From contig NZ_RJSG01000002.1 of assembly GCF_003725775.1 (NCBI RefSeq), positions 894,247 to 958,246 on the forward strand: a stretch of DNA of 64,000 nucleotides, given 5' to 3'. Below, in pieces: positions 26,364 to 35,658 of the stretch (the first letter of the stretch is position 1; each line of letters opens with the position of its first letter). Below the pieces are notes generated by a model. It was not told the DNA's origin. It searched no databases and saw only the letters and a program-made list of their open reading frames with translations. This stretch comes from Nocardioides marmorisolisilvae. Its GTDB lineage: Bacteria; Actinomycetota; Actinomycetes; Propionibacteriales; Nocardioidaceae. The position numbers and the translations under genes are program-made.

Positions 26364-27484
26364 AGGCCCGCGTCCTGCCGGATCTTGCCGACGACCTCGG
26401 GCAGGGCTGCGACGAGACGGTCGACGTCGTCCTCGGTCGTGTCCCGGCCGAGCGAGACCCGCAGGTTGCCGTGCGTCAGGGCGCCCATGGCGGCCAGCAC
26501 GTGACTCGGCTCCAGCGTGCTCGCGGTGCAGGCCGACCCGCTGGCGACCGCGAACCCACGGCGGTCGAGCTCACCGACGATGCTCTCGCCGTCGACGTAG
26601 AGGAAGGAGAAGGTGACTAGGTGGGGGAGCCGGTCGACCGGGTCGCCCACCACCTCGGTGTCCGGGATCGCGGCGACGCCGGCCCGGAGGCGGTCGACCA
26701 GGGCGAACTGGCGGCGGTTCAGCTCGTCCCGCTCGGCGACCACGGCCTGGAGCGCGGCGGCTGCGGCGAGCGCCAGGGGGACGCTCTCGCCCTCGATCGG
26801 GAACTGGTCGACGTCGTCGGCGACGAACGGATGGCGCCAGCGCGCTCCCTTGCGGACCAGGAGCAGCCCGACTCCGCCGGGCCCGCCCCACTTGTGCGCG
26901 GACGCGGCTGCGGCCGACCAGCCCGGGGGGAGTGGCAAGCGTCCGGCCGAGGCGCCCGCGTCGACGAAGAGGGGGTGCTCCCCGGAGACCGCGGCGATCT
27001 CGCCGAGCGGCTGGAGGGTGCCCACCTCGTGGTTGGCCGACTGGATCGCCACCACCGCGCGCTCATCGGACCGGCCGAGGGCCTGCGCGACGGTGTCGGG
27101 GGAGACGCGCCCGAACGCGTCGACGGGAAGCTCGTCGTGGCTGCCGCCCTGGGCGTGGTGCCAGCGCGCGGCGTGCAGGACGGCGGAGTGCTCGACCGCT
27201 GAGGTCAGCAACCGGCGACCGCGGCGTGCCTGCCCGGCGAGCAGTCCGAGGAGGCCGAGGTGCACCGCCTGGGTCCCGGACGCCGTGAAGGTGACCTCGT
27301 CCGGGCGCACGCCGAGCGCCTCCGCGGTCGCGGCGCGGGCGTTGTCCAGCATGATCCGGGCATTCCGGGCAGGGCCGTGCAGCCGGCGCGGGTCGGCGTA
27401 CCCGGCGTCCAGGGCCTGCTCGAGGACCGCACGGGCAGCCGGGTGCAACGGCTCGCCCGAGGCGCTGTCCAGATAGGTGGTCAC
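26360..27484 (-). CDS. Cysteine desulfurase (NifS/IscS-like)
   Basis: This PLP enzyme takes sulfur from cysteine. The 374-residue protein has the class V aminotransferase fold, N-terminal YLDSASGEPLHPAARAV, QSANHEVGTLQPL, the PLP lysine in SAHKWGGPGGVG (about residue 205) and the mobile catalytic cysteine in ASGSACTASTLEPSHVL. It starts with GTG and overlaps the downstream TusA-like gene by 4 nt. It probably feeds TusA rather than the A-type carrier alone; whether it is the main desulfurase of the cell cannot be told. It is divergent from ctaC. Confidence 0.92.
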   Translation of the reverse strand: MTTYLDSASGEPLHPAARAVLEQALDAGYADPRRLHGPARNARIMLDNARAATAEALGVRPDEVTFTASGTQAVHLGLLGLLAGQARRGRRLLTSAVEHSAVLHAARWHHAQGGSHDELPVDAFGRVSPDTVAQALGRSDERAVVAIQSANHEVGTLQPLGEIAAVSGEHPLFVDAGASAGRLPLPPGWSAAAASAHKWGGPGGVGLLLVRKGARWRHPFVADDVDQFPIEGESVPLALAAAAALQAVVAERDELNRRQFALVDRLRAGVAAIPDTEVVGDPVDRLPHLVTFSFLYVDGESIVGELDRRGFAVASGSACTASTLEPSHVLAAMGALTHGNLRVSLGRDTTEDDVDRLVAALPEVVGKIRQDAGL

Positions 27485-27581
27485 AAGGGAAAACTAGCGC
27501 TCAGCGGGGTACGGCGACGGGTGGTGAAAGGCACACGCGTCCAAGGGGCCACCTGTGCGTCACTGCCGGCTCGGCCAGTAG

Positions 27582-27587
27582 TAGGGT
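27582..27587 (+). promoter_or_regulatory. Possible -10 box upstream of ctaC
   Basis: TAGTAGGGT contains TAGGGT 51 nt before the ctaC start. It lies in the 153-nt divergent gap with the cysteine desulfurase gene. The -35 region is not clear. Confidence 0.35.
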
Positions 27588-27637
27588 TCCCCTGTTCGTC
27601 TCAAGCAGGATGTTCGCCTCAGAGAGAGGGCTCGTTC

Positions 27638-28537
27638 GTGGGTCTGGAAGTCCCCAAGCGCGCGCGGAAGCTCATCATCGGAGTCCTTGCCGGCTCCGCT
27701 GTGCTGTTCCTCAGCGGTTGCTCGGTCGATGAGCACAACGACGTCAAGCGCCTCGCGATGCCGGTGCCGGCGACCAAGGAAGCCCAGGGCATGTTCGACC
27801 TGTGGCTGTGGTCGTGGCTCGCCGCGATCATCACCGGTGTCATCGTCTGGGGCCTGATCTTCTACTGCGTGGTCCGCTACCGGCGCCGCTCCGAGTCGGA
27901 GATCCCGGTGCAGACCCGGTACAACCTGCCGATCGAGATCTTCTACACCGTCGCCCCGGTGATGATGGTCATCGTCTTCTTCTTCTTCACGGTGCAGACC
28001 CAGGACGACGTCCTGCACGCGCCGAAGGACCTGACCGCGGCGAACGCCAAGGCCGACCTCAACGTGACCGTGGTCGGTCAGCAGTGGTCGTGGACCTTCA
28101 ACTACGCCAAGGGCAGCTCGGTCATCGACGGTCTGCCGGCCGACAAGCACGCGCTGTGGGAGTCGGGCACCACCGCCAACCGGCCCACGCTGTGGCTGGT
28201 CAAGGGCCAGAGCGTGTCCTTCGACCTGTTCTCGCCGGACGTCATCCACTCGTTCTGGGTGCCGGCGTTCCTGTTCAAGATGGACGTCGTCCCCGGTCGC
28301 CAGGCGCAGAACCACTTCACCCTGACCCCTGACCGTTCCGGCACGTTCGACGGTCGTTGCGCCGAGCTCTGCGGCGTCTACCACTCGCGCATGCTCTTCA
28401 ACGTGAAGGTCACCGACCAGGCGTCGTTCGACCAGCACATGCAGGAGCTCAAGGACAAGGGCAACGTCGGCATGAACCTCGGTGGCTCGCAGGTCACCAC
28501 GGTCGCCGGGCTCAAGAGCAACGGAGGAGAAGAGTGA
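27638..28537 (+). CDS. ctaC: aa3 cytochrome c oxidase subunit II
   Basis: Subunit II takes electrons from cytochrome c (here from the QcrC diheme domain) through its CuA centre. The 299-residue precursor has a lipoprotein-type signal ([19 protein letters not shown]), two membrane helices (about residues 60-80 and 105-125), and a cupredoxin domain with the CuA ligands [12 protein letters not shown] (Cys 241, Cys 245, His 249, Met 252). I use GTG 27638; the longer frame upstream lacks conservation. It overlaps ctaD by 4 nt (GTGA). The gene starts the ctaC-ctaD-ctaF operon. Confidence 0.96.
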   Translation: MGLEVPKRARKLIIGVLAGSAVLFLSGCSVDEHNDVKRLAMPVPATKEAQGMFDLWLWSWLAAIITGVIVWGLIFYCVVRYRRRSESEIPVQTRYNLPIEIFYTVAPVMMVIVFFFFTVQTQDDVLHAPKDLTAANAKADLNVTVVGQQWSWTFNYAKGSSVIDGLPADKHALWESGTTANRPTLWLVKGQSVSFDLFSPDVIHSFWVPAFLFKMDVVPGRQAQNHFTLTPDRSGTFDGRCAELCGVYHSRMLFNVKVTDQASFDQHMQELKDKGNVGMNLGGSQVTTVAGLKSNGGEE

Positions 28538-30273
28538 CCGCGGTCTCTGACGCGCCCGCCGTGGGCGCACCCACCCGGACCCTGGGTCAGCAGGTCGTTC
28601 GCATCCTGACGACGACCGACCACAAGCTGATCGGGAAGCTCTACCTCATCACGTCGTTCGCGTGGTTCATGGTCGGCGGCCTGATGGCCCTGCTGATCCG
28701 TTCCGAGCTCGCGTTCCCGGGCCAGCAGCTGGTCAACGACGAGGTCTACAACCAGCTCTTCACCATGCACGGCACGATCATGCTGCTGCTGTTCGCGACG
28801 CCGCTGTTCTTCGGCTTCGGCAACGTGGTGATGCCCCTGCAGATCGGCTCTCCCGACGTCGCGTTCCCGCGACTGAACATGATGAGCTACTGGATGTTCC
28901 TCTTCGGCGGCCTCATCGCCGCCTCGGGCTTCCTGACCCCGGGCGGTGCCGCCGACTTCGGCTGGTTCGCCTACGCGCCGCTCTCCGACGCCGTCCGCTC
29001 GCCGGGCGTCGGTGGTGACCTCTGGATCATGGGCCTCTGGCTCGCCGGTCTGGGCACCATCCTCGGTGCGGTCAACTTCATCACCACGATCATCTGCATG
29101 CGCGCACCCGGCATGACCATGTTCCGGATGCCGATCTTCGTCTGGAACACGCTGGTCACCAGCCTCCTGGTGCTGATCGCGTTCCCGATCTTCGCCGGCG
29201 CGCTGCTCTCCCTGGAGGCCGACCGCAAGCTCGGTGCGCACGTCTTCGACGCCGTCCACGGCGGCCCGATCCTGTGGCAGCACCTGTTCTGGTTCTTCGG
29301 CCACCCCGAGGTGTACATCATCGCGCTGCCGTTCTTCGGCATCGTGACCGAGATCCTCCCGGTCTTCAGCCGCAAGCCGATCTTCGGCTACGTCGGCCTG
29401 GTCGCGGCGACGCTCGGTATCGCGATCCTCTCGGTCGCGGTGTGGGCCCACCACATGTTCGTCACCGGCGCGGTCGACCTGCCGTTCTTCTCCGGCATGA
29501 CGTTCCTGATCGCGGTGCCAACAGGCGTGAAATTCTTCAACTGGATCGGCACCATGTGGGGCGGGTCGTTGAGCTTCGACACGCCCATGCTCTGGTCCGT
29601 CGGCTTCCTGACCACCTTCCTCTTCGGTGGTCTGACCGGCATCATCCTGGCCTCGCCGCCGCTGGACTTCCACGTCTCCGACTCCTACTTCGTGGTCGCG
29701 CACTTCCACTACGTGGTCTTCGGAACCGTGGTGTTCGCGATGTTCGCCGGCTTCTACTTCTGGTGGCCGAAGATGACCGGGAAGATGCTCGACGAGCGCC
29801 TGGGCAAGATCCACTTCTGGCTGCTGTTCGTCGGCTTCCACACCACGTTCCTGGTCCAGCACTGGCTGGGTGTCGAGGGCATGCCGCGCCGGTACGCCGA
29901 CTACGCGGCCAAGGACGGATTCACGACGCTGAACCAGATCTCCACGATCGGCGCCTTCCTGCTGGCGTCCTCGACGCTGCCGTTCCTCTACAACGTCTAC
30001 AAGTCGCAGCGCTCGCCGAAGGTGACCGTGGACGACCCGTGGGGTTGGGGACGTTCGCTCGAGTGGGCCACCAGCTGCCCGCCGCCGCGGCACAACTTCG
30101 TGTCCATCCCGCGGATCCGCTCGGAGTCGCCGGCGTTCGACCTGCACCACCCGGAGATCGCGGCGCTGGAGTACGACGACAACGACAACCTCGAGGGCGG
30201 CGGCATCGCCGACGCCCCTGAGATGGAGGGCCGCAAGGCCAACCTCGAGGACAACGAAGGGAACGACAAGTGA
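28534..30273 (+). CDS. ctaD: aa3 cytochrome c oxidase subunit I
   Basis: Subunit I reduces oxygen at the heme a3-CuB site and pumps protons. The 579-residue protein has twelve predicted helices and the key motifs: [18 protein letters not shown] with a low-spin heme region, [17 protein letters not shown] (CuB His and the cross-linked Tyr), [15 protein letters not shown] with the two CuB histidines, and [14 protein letters not shown] with the heme ligands. GTG 28534 has a GGAGGA ribosome site and overlaps ctaC; the frame extends further upstream but without conservation. The C-terminal tail is long and acidic. Confidence 0.97.
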   Translation: MTAVSDAPAVGAPTRTLGQQVVRILTTTDHKLIGKLYLITSFAWFMVGGLMALLIRSELAFPGQQLVNDEVYNQLFTMHGTIMLLLFATPLFFGFGNVVMPLQIGSPDVAFPRLNMMSYWMFLFGGLIAASGFLTPGGAADFGWFAYAPLSDAVRSPGVGGDLWIMGLWLAGLGTILGAVNFITTIICMRAPGMTMFRMPIFVWNTLVTSLLVLIAFPIFAGALLSLEADRKLGAHVFDAVHGGPILWQHLFWFFGHPEVYIIALPFFGIVTEILPVFSRKPIFGYVGLVAATLGIAILSVAVWAHHMFVTGAVDLPFFSGMTFLIAVPTGVKFFNWIGTMWGGSLSFDTPMLWSVGFLTTFLFGGLTGIILASPPLDFHVSDSYFVVAHFHYVVFGTVVFAMFAGFYFWWPKMTGKMLDERLGKIHFWLLFVGFHTTFLVQHWLGVEGMPRRYADYAAKDGFTTLNQISTIGAFLLASSTLPFLYNVYKSQRSPKVTVDDPWGWGRSLEWATSCPPPRHNFVSIPRIRSESPAFDLHHPEIAALEYDDNDNLEGGGIADAPEMEGRKANLEDNEGNDK

Positions 30274-30665
30274 AGGCCGAAGCGTGGACATTCATCGTCT
30301 GCACCTTCTTCTTCGTGCTGTTCGCCCCGGCGTACTGGCTGGTCACGGGTGACCCGACGGGCACCTCAGCACTGGTCATGACCTCGCTGCTGACCCTGCT
30401 GGTCAGCTTCTACCTCGGCTTCCACGCCAAGCAGATGGAGCCGCGGCCCGAGGACCGCAAGGACGGCGAGATCGCCGACGGCGCCGGCGAGCTGGGCTTC
30501 TTCCCGCCGTACAGCTGGTGGCCGATGTGGTGCACGATGTGCCTGGCCACCATCGTCCTCGGCGTGGTCATCGGCTGGTGGCTCGTGATCATCGGGGCGA
30601 CGCTCGGCGCGGTCGCGCTGTCCGGCCTGATCTTCGAGTACTACCGCGGGGAGCACGCTCACTAA
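30270..30665 (+). CDS. ctaF: Cytochrome c oxidase subunit IV, actinobacterial
   Basis: This 131-residue protein is the small four-helix subunit specific to the actinobacterial bcc-aa3 supercomplex: [38 protein letters not shown], a cytoplasmic loop with [29 protein letters not shown], and two C-terminal helices. The GTG start overlaps the ctaD stop by 4 nt. A strong hairpin 20 nt after the stop ends the operon. Its exact role is structural, known from mycobacterial supercomplex structures. Confidence 0.93.
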   Translation: MKAEAWTFIVCTFFFVLFAPAYWLVTGDPTGTSALVMTSLLTLLVSFYLGFHAKQMEPRPEDRKDGEIADGAGELGFFPPYSWWPMWCTMCLATIVLGVVIGWWLVIIGATLGAVALSGLIFEYYRGEHAH

Positions 30666-30679
30666 AGCGGTACGAACCC

Positions 30680-30724
30680 ACGCATCTCACGCCCCGGCGG
30701 GCTCTCCGCCGGGGCGTGATGCGT
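30680..30724 (+). terminator. Terminator of the ctaC-ctaD-ctaF operon
   Basis: ACGCATCTCACGCCCCGGCGG (left) pairs with CCGCCGGGGCGTGATGCGT (right) around GCTCT, with a 2-nt bulge in the left arm. There is no T-tract. Confidence 0.85.
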
Positions 30725-30809
30725 TCCACGGACGGATGGTCCGGGCGGACCTTGTTCGCTTGTTACCCTTGTGAGGTCCACCAGGCTTGTAATTGTGTTG
30801 GGGAGAAGC

Positions 30810-32006
30810 ATGCGTTCGCGTCGTATCTGGGCTGCGTCCTCGGTCGCCCTGCTGATGGCGTTCGCCACGGCCTGCGGAGGGAGCTCGAAGAGCCCCGGAA
30901 CCAACCCGCAGCCCGGTGGCGCGCCCAGCTCGTCGGCAGCCGCCACGTCCGCGGCTGCGATCTCCTCCAGCATCGCCTCCGGTGCGGTCAACGTGAAGGT
31001 GAACCGGTCGGTCCGCCTGAACGTCGTCGACGGCACCTTCAGCTCGGTCTCCGTGGAAGGCGGCGGCCCGCTCGCGGGCGAGCTGTCCGCTGACAAGCTG
31101 AGCTGGCAGAGCACCGGCCGCCTCCAGCCGGGGGTCACCTACCGGATCAACGGCGTCGCGGTCGACGACAAGGGTCTGCAGAAGATCTACACCGCGCGCT
31201 TCCGCACCGAGAAGCTCTCGCTGGACAAGCAGACCTACCCCAGCTTCTTCCCGCAGCCGGGCGCCACGGTCGGCGTCGGGCTGCCGGCGATCATCAAGTT
31301 CGACGTGCCGGTCAAGGACCATCGCTCGATCCAGCGCCACCTGAAGGTGACCACGGTTCCGGCCCAGGCCGGCGCGTTCCATTGGATCTCCGACACCGAG
31401 GTGCACTGGCGGCCGGCGAAGTACTGGATCCCGGGCACCAAGGTCACCGTGCGGGCCGACATCGACAGCGTTCCGGCCGGTAACGGCGTCTTCGGCCAGA
31501 AGAGCCGGAGCAGCTCGTTCACCATCGGCCGCTCCATGATCAGCAAGGTCAACACCAAGACCGACCAGATGCAGGTCTTCAAGAACGGCAAGCTGATCAG
31601 GACGATCCCGATCACCACCGGCCGGCAGCCCGAGTTCACCACGCGCTCCGGCACGAAGGTGATCATCGAGAAGGACCGTCGTCACGACATGAACTCGGAG
31701 ACGATCGGCATCGACCCGAACGGCCCGAACGGCTACAACCTCAAGGGCGTCGAGTTCGCGATGCGGCTCACCTACTCGGGGGAGTTCATCCACGCGGCTC
31801 CGTGGTCGGTCGCCTCCCAGGGTCACGCCAACGTCAGCCACGGCTGCACGGGTATGAGCACGGCGAACGCGGGCTGGCTCTACAGCAACTCGATCGTCGG
31901 TGACGTCGTCGAGTACACCGGCACGAGCCGGATGATGACGCTGACCAACGGCATCGGTGACTGGAACCTGCCTTTTAGCCAGTACAAGCAGGGCTCTGCT
32001 CTCTGA
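30810..32006 (+). CDS. L,D-transpeptidase lipoprotein (LdtMt2-like)
   Basis: The 398-residue protein is exported: signal peptide with ATAC lipobox, then a low-complexity Ser/Ala linker (GGAPSSSAAATSAAAISSS). Two Ig-like domains follow (about residues 60-150 and 150-250), and a C-terminal YkuD domain with HAAPWSVASQGHANVSHGCTGMS, where Cys 346 is catalytic. This layout is that of mycobacterial LdtMt enzymes, which make 3-3 cross-links in peptidoglycan and can resist beta-lactams other than carbapenems. ATG 30810 has GGGGAG upstream. It converges with the desaturase gene and shares a terminator. Confidence 0.93.
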   Translation: MRSRRIWAASSVALLMAFATACGGSSKSPGTNPQPGGAPSSSAAATSAAAISSSIASGAVNVKVNRSVRLNVVDGTFSSVSVEGGGPLAGELSADKLSWQSTGRLQPGVTYRINGVAVDDKGLQKIYTARFRTEKLSLDKQTYPSFFPQPGATVGVGLPAIIKFDVPVKDHRSIQRHLKVTTVPAQAGAFHWISDTEVHWRPAKYWIPGTKVTVRADIDSVPAGNGVFGQKSRSSSFTIGRSMISKVNTKTDQMQVFKNGKLIRTIPITTGRQPEFTTRSGTKVIIEKDRRHDMNSETIGIDPNGPNGYNLKGVEFAMRLTYSGEFIHAAPWSVASQGHANVSHGCTGMSTANAGWLYSNSIVGDVVEYTGTSRMMTLTNGIGDWNLPFSQYKQGSAL

Positions 32007-32017
32007 GCTGACACAGC

Positions 32018-32051
32018 AGAAGGCCGGCGCCCCTAGGTGCGCCGGCCTTCT
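32018..32051. terminator. Bidirectional hairpin terminator
   Basis: Perfect 13-nt arms AGAAGGCCGGCGC (32018-32030) and GCGCCGGCCTTCT (32039-32051) lie between the convergent transpeptidase and desaturase genes. Confidence 0.88.
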
Positions 32052-32062
32052 CGCGTTCTTGG

Positions 32063-32785
32063 TCAGGCGTTGGACCCGTGCAGGTTCTTCGCCGTCGCGG
32101 AAGCCTTGACCTCGCCGGGGTCGGGGTAGGTGCCGAAGAGCCGGTCGGCGGTCGCGGTGCTGGTCACCGTGAACCAGTAGTGCTCGTTCTTGTAGTGGTG
32201 CAGCCGGTGGTTGCGCCAGATCGCCTTGTAGGTCGCGGACTTCGGCTTGTAGTCGCTGTGGATCAGGTAGTGCGACCACTCGTAGATCAGGCCGGTCGCG
32301 GCGGTGGCGAAGAGGAACGTCAGCCCCTGGCCGAGCCGGGGGAATGCGTAGATCGCGATCGCGAACTCGCCGGCGATCACCGCGATGAGCGAGCGCCACG
32401 GGATGAAGACCAGCGGGATGTTGCGCGGGTCGGCGTGGTGCCGGCGGTGGTCGCGCGCCAGCTCGCTGTCGATCTTCACACCGGCGACCTTGAACGGCTT
32501 GAAGTGCAGGATGAAGACGTGGATGACCCACTCCAGGACCGGGAACGTCGCCACCAGGATCACCGGTGCCCACAGGTCGGAGAGCCGCCAGTCGCCCTCC
32601 GCGACGCGCCAGCTGGCGGCGGTCAGCAGGGTCGCCAGGATCATCCAAGGGCTCGGGTGCTTGAGGAACTCCACGAAGGTCTGGCCGAGGCCGACGGTGG
32701 CCCGGCGCGAGCCGGTGATCCGGGACTCCTCGGCCGCCAGGCGCTCCTGGGCGAGAGCCTCGATCTCGGGGGACGGCTTGCTCAT
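32063..32785 (-). CDS. Sterol desaturase/fatty acid hydroxylase family protein
   Basis: The 240-residue membrane protein shows the histidine clusters of the di-iron hydroxylase/desaturase superfamily: HVFILHF, RDHRRHHADP, WSHYLIHSD and NHRLHHYKNEHYWF. About four hydrophobic segments surround them. Such enzymes hydroxylate or desaturate lipids or carotenoids; the substrate is not evident. The ATG overlaps the stop of a FadR-type regulator gene by 4 nt, so the regulator probably controls this gene as well as its own. Confidence 0.88.
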   Translation of the reverse strand: MSKPSPEIEALAQERLAAEESRITGSRRATVGLGQTFVEFLKHPSPWMILATLLTAASWRVAEGDWRLSDLWAPVILVATFPVLEWVIHVFILHFKPFKVAGVKIDSELARDHRRHHADPRNIPLVFIPWRSLIAVIAGEFAIAIYAFPRLGQGLTFLFATAATGLIYEWSHYLIHSDYKPKSATYKAIWRNHRLHHYKNEHYWFTVTSTATADRLFGTYPDPGEVKASATAKNLHGSNA

Positions 32786-33528
32786 GGTGTTGCTCCTTCA
32801 GGGTCGTCCTCGTAGTCGGAGAGGAAGTTCACGATGGCCACGGTGGCGGGACGCAGCAGAGCGTCGGCCGCCGCGGCAGCCGCAACGCCGTTGCCGGCGA
32901 GCACCGCGGTCCGGATGCTCTGGTAGCCCTCGAGCTGGCTGACCTCGGCGTCCAGCAGTGGTGCCAGCGGCTCGATGGCCGGCTCGTAGGCTTGGCGCAG
33001 GTTGTTGAACATCAGCCGGAACACGATCGAGTCGGCGCAGTCCACGACCACGTCCCAGAACGCCAGGGCGGCGTGCTGACGCTCGACAGGTGTCTCTGCG
33101 GCCTCCAGGGCGGTCAGAGCGGCTCCCAGCGCCTCTCCGGCCGGTTGCGGCGCGTGGGCGGCCCGTTCGGCAGCCATCCGGGCCACGTCCGGGCCGATGG
33201 CCAGCCTCGCCTCGATGATGCTGCGCGCGACCGCCGTGTCCAGCTCGCCGTCGCGGACCAGCAGCCGGGGGAGCAGGTCCAGCCCGGCGTGCTTCTGGTA
33301 GTCCCGCACCGTGGTCGACCCGCCGTGACGGACCTCGACGAGGCGGGTGGCGGACAGGCGCTGGAGCGCCTCCCGAACGGCCGGCCGCGAAACCCCGAGC
33401 AGCTCCGCGAGCCGGCGCTCGCTGGGGAGGGCTTCCCCGGGCTCCAGGGACCCGTCGACGACCGAGCTGATCAGCTGCTCGAAGACGTCGTCGGGCACCA
33501 GGCGCTTGGTGATGGGCGTCAGTTCCAC
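32782..33528 (-). CDS. FadR-type GntR family regulator
   Basis: The 248-residue protein has an N-terminal winged helix-turn-helix (LEPGEALPSERRLAELLGVSRPAVREALQRLSATRLVEVRHGGSTTV) and a C-terminal helical FCD domain with the metal-site type residues typical of FadR-family regulators (EARLAIGPDVARMAAERAA). It starts with GTG. Upstream is a TGGTCAGACCA palindrome fitting the family operator, so it may be self-regulated. The effector is probably an acid or acyl-CoA, by family. It overlaps the desaturase gene by 4 nt. Confidence 0.9.
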   Translation of the reverse strand: MELTPITKRLVPDDVFEQLISSVVDGSLEPGEALPSERRLAELLGVSRPAVREALQRLSATRLVEVRHGGSTTVRDYQKHAGLDLLPRLLVRDGELDTAVARSIIEARLAIGPDVARMAAERAAHAPQPAGEALGAALTALEAAETPVERQHAALAFWDVVVDCADSIVFRLMFNNLRQAYEPAIEPLAPLLDAEVSQLEGYQSIRTAVLAGNGVAAAAAADALLRPATVAIVNFLSDYEDDPEGATP

Positions 33529-33565
33529 GAGACCACTCTCGCCCCCGAGAGGTCAGGTGGTCAAG

Positions 33566-33576
33566 TGGTCAGACCA
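33566..33576. promoter_or_regulatory. FadR-type operator
   Basis: TGGTCAGACCA is a perfect inverted repeat that fits the FadR-subfamily pattern TNGTNNNACNA. It is 38 nt upstream of the regulator start, in a region with further TGGTC half-sites (GGTCAGGTGGTCAAGTGGTC). Confidence 0.7.
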
Positions 33577-33594
33577 GTTAGTGAGACACCTCAC

Positions 33595-35007
33595 TCAGCC
33601 GTAGCAGCGCTGCGAGCCGGTCGTCTGGATCAGGAGCTCGGAGACCTTCTTGTCCTGGCCGATCCCGATCTCGTACTCGCTCCCTGTACTGATGGGCACG
33701 TGCCAGTACCCGTCGACGCCGTCCCGGTGGCCGTTCGGGTACGCGGCCTTGACGTCGTCCTCGGTCGATCCGATCCCGATGCCCTCGGGTGTGTAGAAGC
33801 CGTCGTTCGCGAAGATCGCGATCACCTTTCCCCGGGTCATCGCCACCTCCTTGAGCGGGTCGTTGTCGCTGCCGACGACGTTCGGCTTCGTCACCGTTGC
33901 GCAGTCGCCTTCTGGATCTCCGGTGATGGTGCCTCCGACGCCGCGGACCTGCTCCGTGGTCTGGCCGATCTTGAAGGCGAAGGCCCATGTCGGGCCGAAC
34001 TGCTTGCTCGCGTCGAAGCAGTCTCCTTCGATGAACGAGTGCGGGATGTCGTAGCGGTCCAGGTCCGCGCAGGTGAACTGCTCCTGGGTGGTGACGACCT
34101 CCTTCCAGGTCCCGTCGACCTTCTTCCAGATCGCGGCGTAGCCGGTCGGGCAGAGGAATACGCTGCCGACGGCGTACCCCGCCTGGGCGAACTTGCTCAC
34201 GTAGACCGCGGCGTTGTTGGCATCGGCGCAGGCCCCGGGGTCGGTGGCAGCGGTCTTTTCTGCGTCGGCGTGCAGCCGAGCCACCTCCGCGATGATGAAC
34301 TCCTTGAAGTCGTCCGTGGTGCCCTGGAGCAGAGCCGCGTCGGACTCCTTGTGTACGCCCTGTCCGTTGCCCGGGAAGGTAACCACCGCTGGGGCAGGGG
34401 CCGGGGTGTAGCAGTCGCCGGCGAACCCGTCCGGGACGTCGTACCGCTCCAGGTCGGCACACACCCACTCGTCCTGGGTGTACAGGGCCTCCCGCCAGGT
34501 GCCGTCCTTCAGCGCCCAGATCGCTTGGTACCCGCCACAGCCGCCCACTCCGCCCCAACCGAGGCCGGCCGAGCTGTACTTCATGACGTCGATCTCGGCG
34601 GTCTTGCAGCCGGAGTCGAAGTCCTTCTGCCAGACGCCCTTGATGAAGGTCTTGAAGTCGTCGCTGGTACCGACGAGCTTCGCGGTGTCCTCCGGGGCCT
34701 TGATGGCGACTCCGCCGTTGGGGAACGCGACGATCGTGGTGCTCGGCGTCGGGCTCGGTGTCGGCGTCGGGGTGACCTCGCCGGTGGGCGGGGCAGCCTT
34801 GCCGTCGTCCTTGGTGGCGATCAGGGCAGTCGGGATAACGGCTGCGGCCACCACGACGGCGGCGATGACGCCGTACATCGTGTTCTGGCGCCGACGGCGC
34901 TGGTCGCCGAGGCGGCGGACAGCGGCAGGGTCGAGGGGGTTCACGGGGACACCTCCGGTCCCGAAGTTCGTCAGTGCTTCGATCGGGTCGCGGGTGGGTT
35001 CAGACAT
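33595..35007 (-). CDS. Membrane-anchored protein with duplicated extracytoplasmic domain, sigma-factor partner
   Basis: The 470-residue protein has a 45-residue cytoplasmic N-terminus, one membrane helix (about residues 45-66), a Thr-Pro linker (TPTPTPSPTPSTT) and a long outer part. The outer part holds a repeated unit: residues about 90-200 and 210-335 both have a SDDF/TDDF-K-FI helix, a WxxxDGTWxE strand pair and a CADLxRYDxPxxFxGDC motif. A third, shorter domain ends the protein. Its ATG overlaps the upstream sigma-factor gene by 8 nt, suggesting an anti-sigma or sensor role; the cytoplasmic part lacks a recognisable anti-sigma zinc motif. Function unproven. Confidence 0.75.
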   Translation of the reverse strand: MSEPTRDPIEALTNFGTGGVPVNPLDPAAVRRLGDQRRRRQNTMYGVIAAVVVAAAVIPTALIATKDDGKAAPPTGEVTPTPTPSPTPSTTIVAFPNGGVAIKAPEDTAKLVGTSDDFKTFIKGVWQKDFDSGCKTAEIDVMKYSSAGLGWGGVGGCGGYQAIWALKDGTWREALYTQDEWVCADLERYDVPDGFAGDCYTPAPAPAVVTFPGNGQGVHKESDAALLQGTTDDFKEFIIAEVARLHADAEKTAATDPGACADANNAAVYVSKFAQAGYAVGSVFLCPTGYAAIWKKVDGTWKEVVTTQEQFTCADLDRYDIPHSFIEGDCFDASKQFGPTWAFAFKIGQTTEQVRGVGGTITGDPEGDCATVTKPNVVGSDNDPLKEVAMTRGKVIAIFANDGFYTPEGIGIGSTEDDVKAAYPNGHRDGVDGYWHVPISTGSEYEIGIGQDKKVSELLIQTTGSQRCYG

Positions 35008-35506
35008 GGTTGGCTCCGGTCGCGTCGGTGCCGGCGGTGGCCAGCAGGCTTGCCAGGGCGGTGCGGCCGCGCGAGAGGCGGGCCTTGATGGTCCCTTCGG
35101 GGACGCCGACCTCGCGGGCGACGTCCTGGACCGGCAGATCGACCAGGTGGTGCAGCACCAGGGCCTGGCGCTGCTTGTCGGGCAACTGCTGGAGCGCTGC
35201 GAGGAGCGCCACCCGGGTCTCGTCCACGGGTGCCGCGTACGGCGCGGAGGAGAGGGCCCGGTCGGCCGGCCTCGCGGCCAGCTTCTTGCGCCTCCAGCGG
35301 CTCACTGCCAGGCGGTACGCCGCGGTGCGGACCCAGGCCTCGGGATGGTCGGCCTTGGCCAGCTTGCCGCGGTGCTGCCAGGCACGCACGAATGCTTCCT
35401 GCACGCACTCCTGTGCTTCGTCGCGGTCACCGATCATCGCGTAGAGCTGACCGGTGATGCGCCCGAAGGAGGAGGTGTAGAACTCGTCGAACTCCGCCTC
35501 GTCCAT
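35000..35506 (-). CDS. ECF sigma factor, SigE family
   Basis: The 168-residue protein has sigma region 2 (FDEFYTSSFGRITGQLYAMIGDRDEAQECVQEAFVRAWQHRGKLAKADHPEAWVRTAAYRLA) and region 4 (LPDKQRQALVLHHLVDLPVQDVAREVGVPEGTIKARLSRGRTAL), with no region 3, which fits the SigE/SigL-type ECF group common in actinobacteria. ATG 35506. It overlaps the downstream membrane-protein gene by 8 nt, so they are co-expressed. No matching -35/-10 pair for autoregulation could be identified by eye. Confidence 0.92.
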   Translation of the reverse strand: MDEAEFDEFYTSSFGRITGQLYAMIGDRDEAQECVQEAFVRAWQHRGKLAKADHPEAWVRTAAYRLAVSRWRRKKLAARPADRALSSAPYAAPVDETRVALLAALQQLPDKQRQALVLHHLVDLPVQDVAREVGVPEGTIKARLSRGRTALASLLATAGTDATGANHV

Positions 35507-35592
35507 GGGGCCCTTCCCGAGCTAGTAGTGAGCTGTCGAGGGAGATACGCGTGGGGGAGGCCCGGGGTTGCAGCCACCGAGAACCTTTTTAA

Positions 35593-35632
35593 CGCAGAAG
35601 AGCCCGGAAGTTTCCTTCCGGGCTCTTCTGCG
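35593..35632. terminator. Strong hairpin with 18-nt arms
   Basis: CGCAGAAGAGCCCGGAAG (35593-35610) and its exact complement (35615-35632) flank TTTC. It follows qcrB by 26 nt and precedes the sigma-factor promoter region. Oddly the T-run lies upstream (CCTTTTTAA), so on the minus strand it is followed by TTAAAAAGG. Confidence 0.85.
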
Positions 35633-35637
35633 ATGTG

Positions 35638-35658
35638 TTGGTCGAGCTTGTCGAGACC
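35638..35658 (+). repeat. Dispersed repeat, copy after qcrB
   Basis: TTGGTCGAGCTTGTCGAGACC abuts the qcrB stop codon (35659), between the gene and its hairpin. It has G for A in two positions relative to the commonest form. Confidence 0.7.

Noticed and set aside
28378..30291. 637-codon frame opposite ctaD
   Set aside because: Antisense to the clearly conserved ctaD. The Arg/Glu/His-rich product looks like a shadow.
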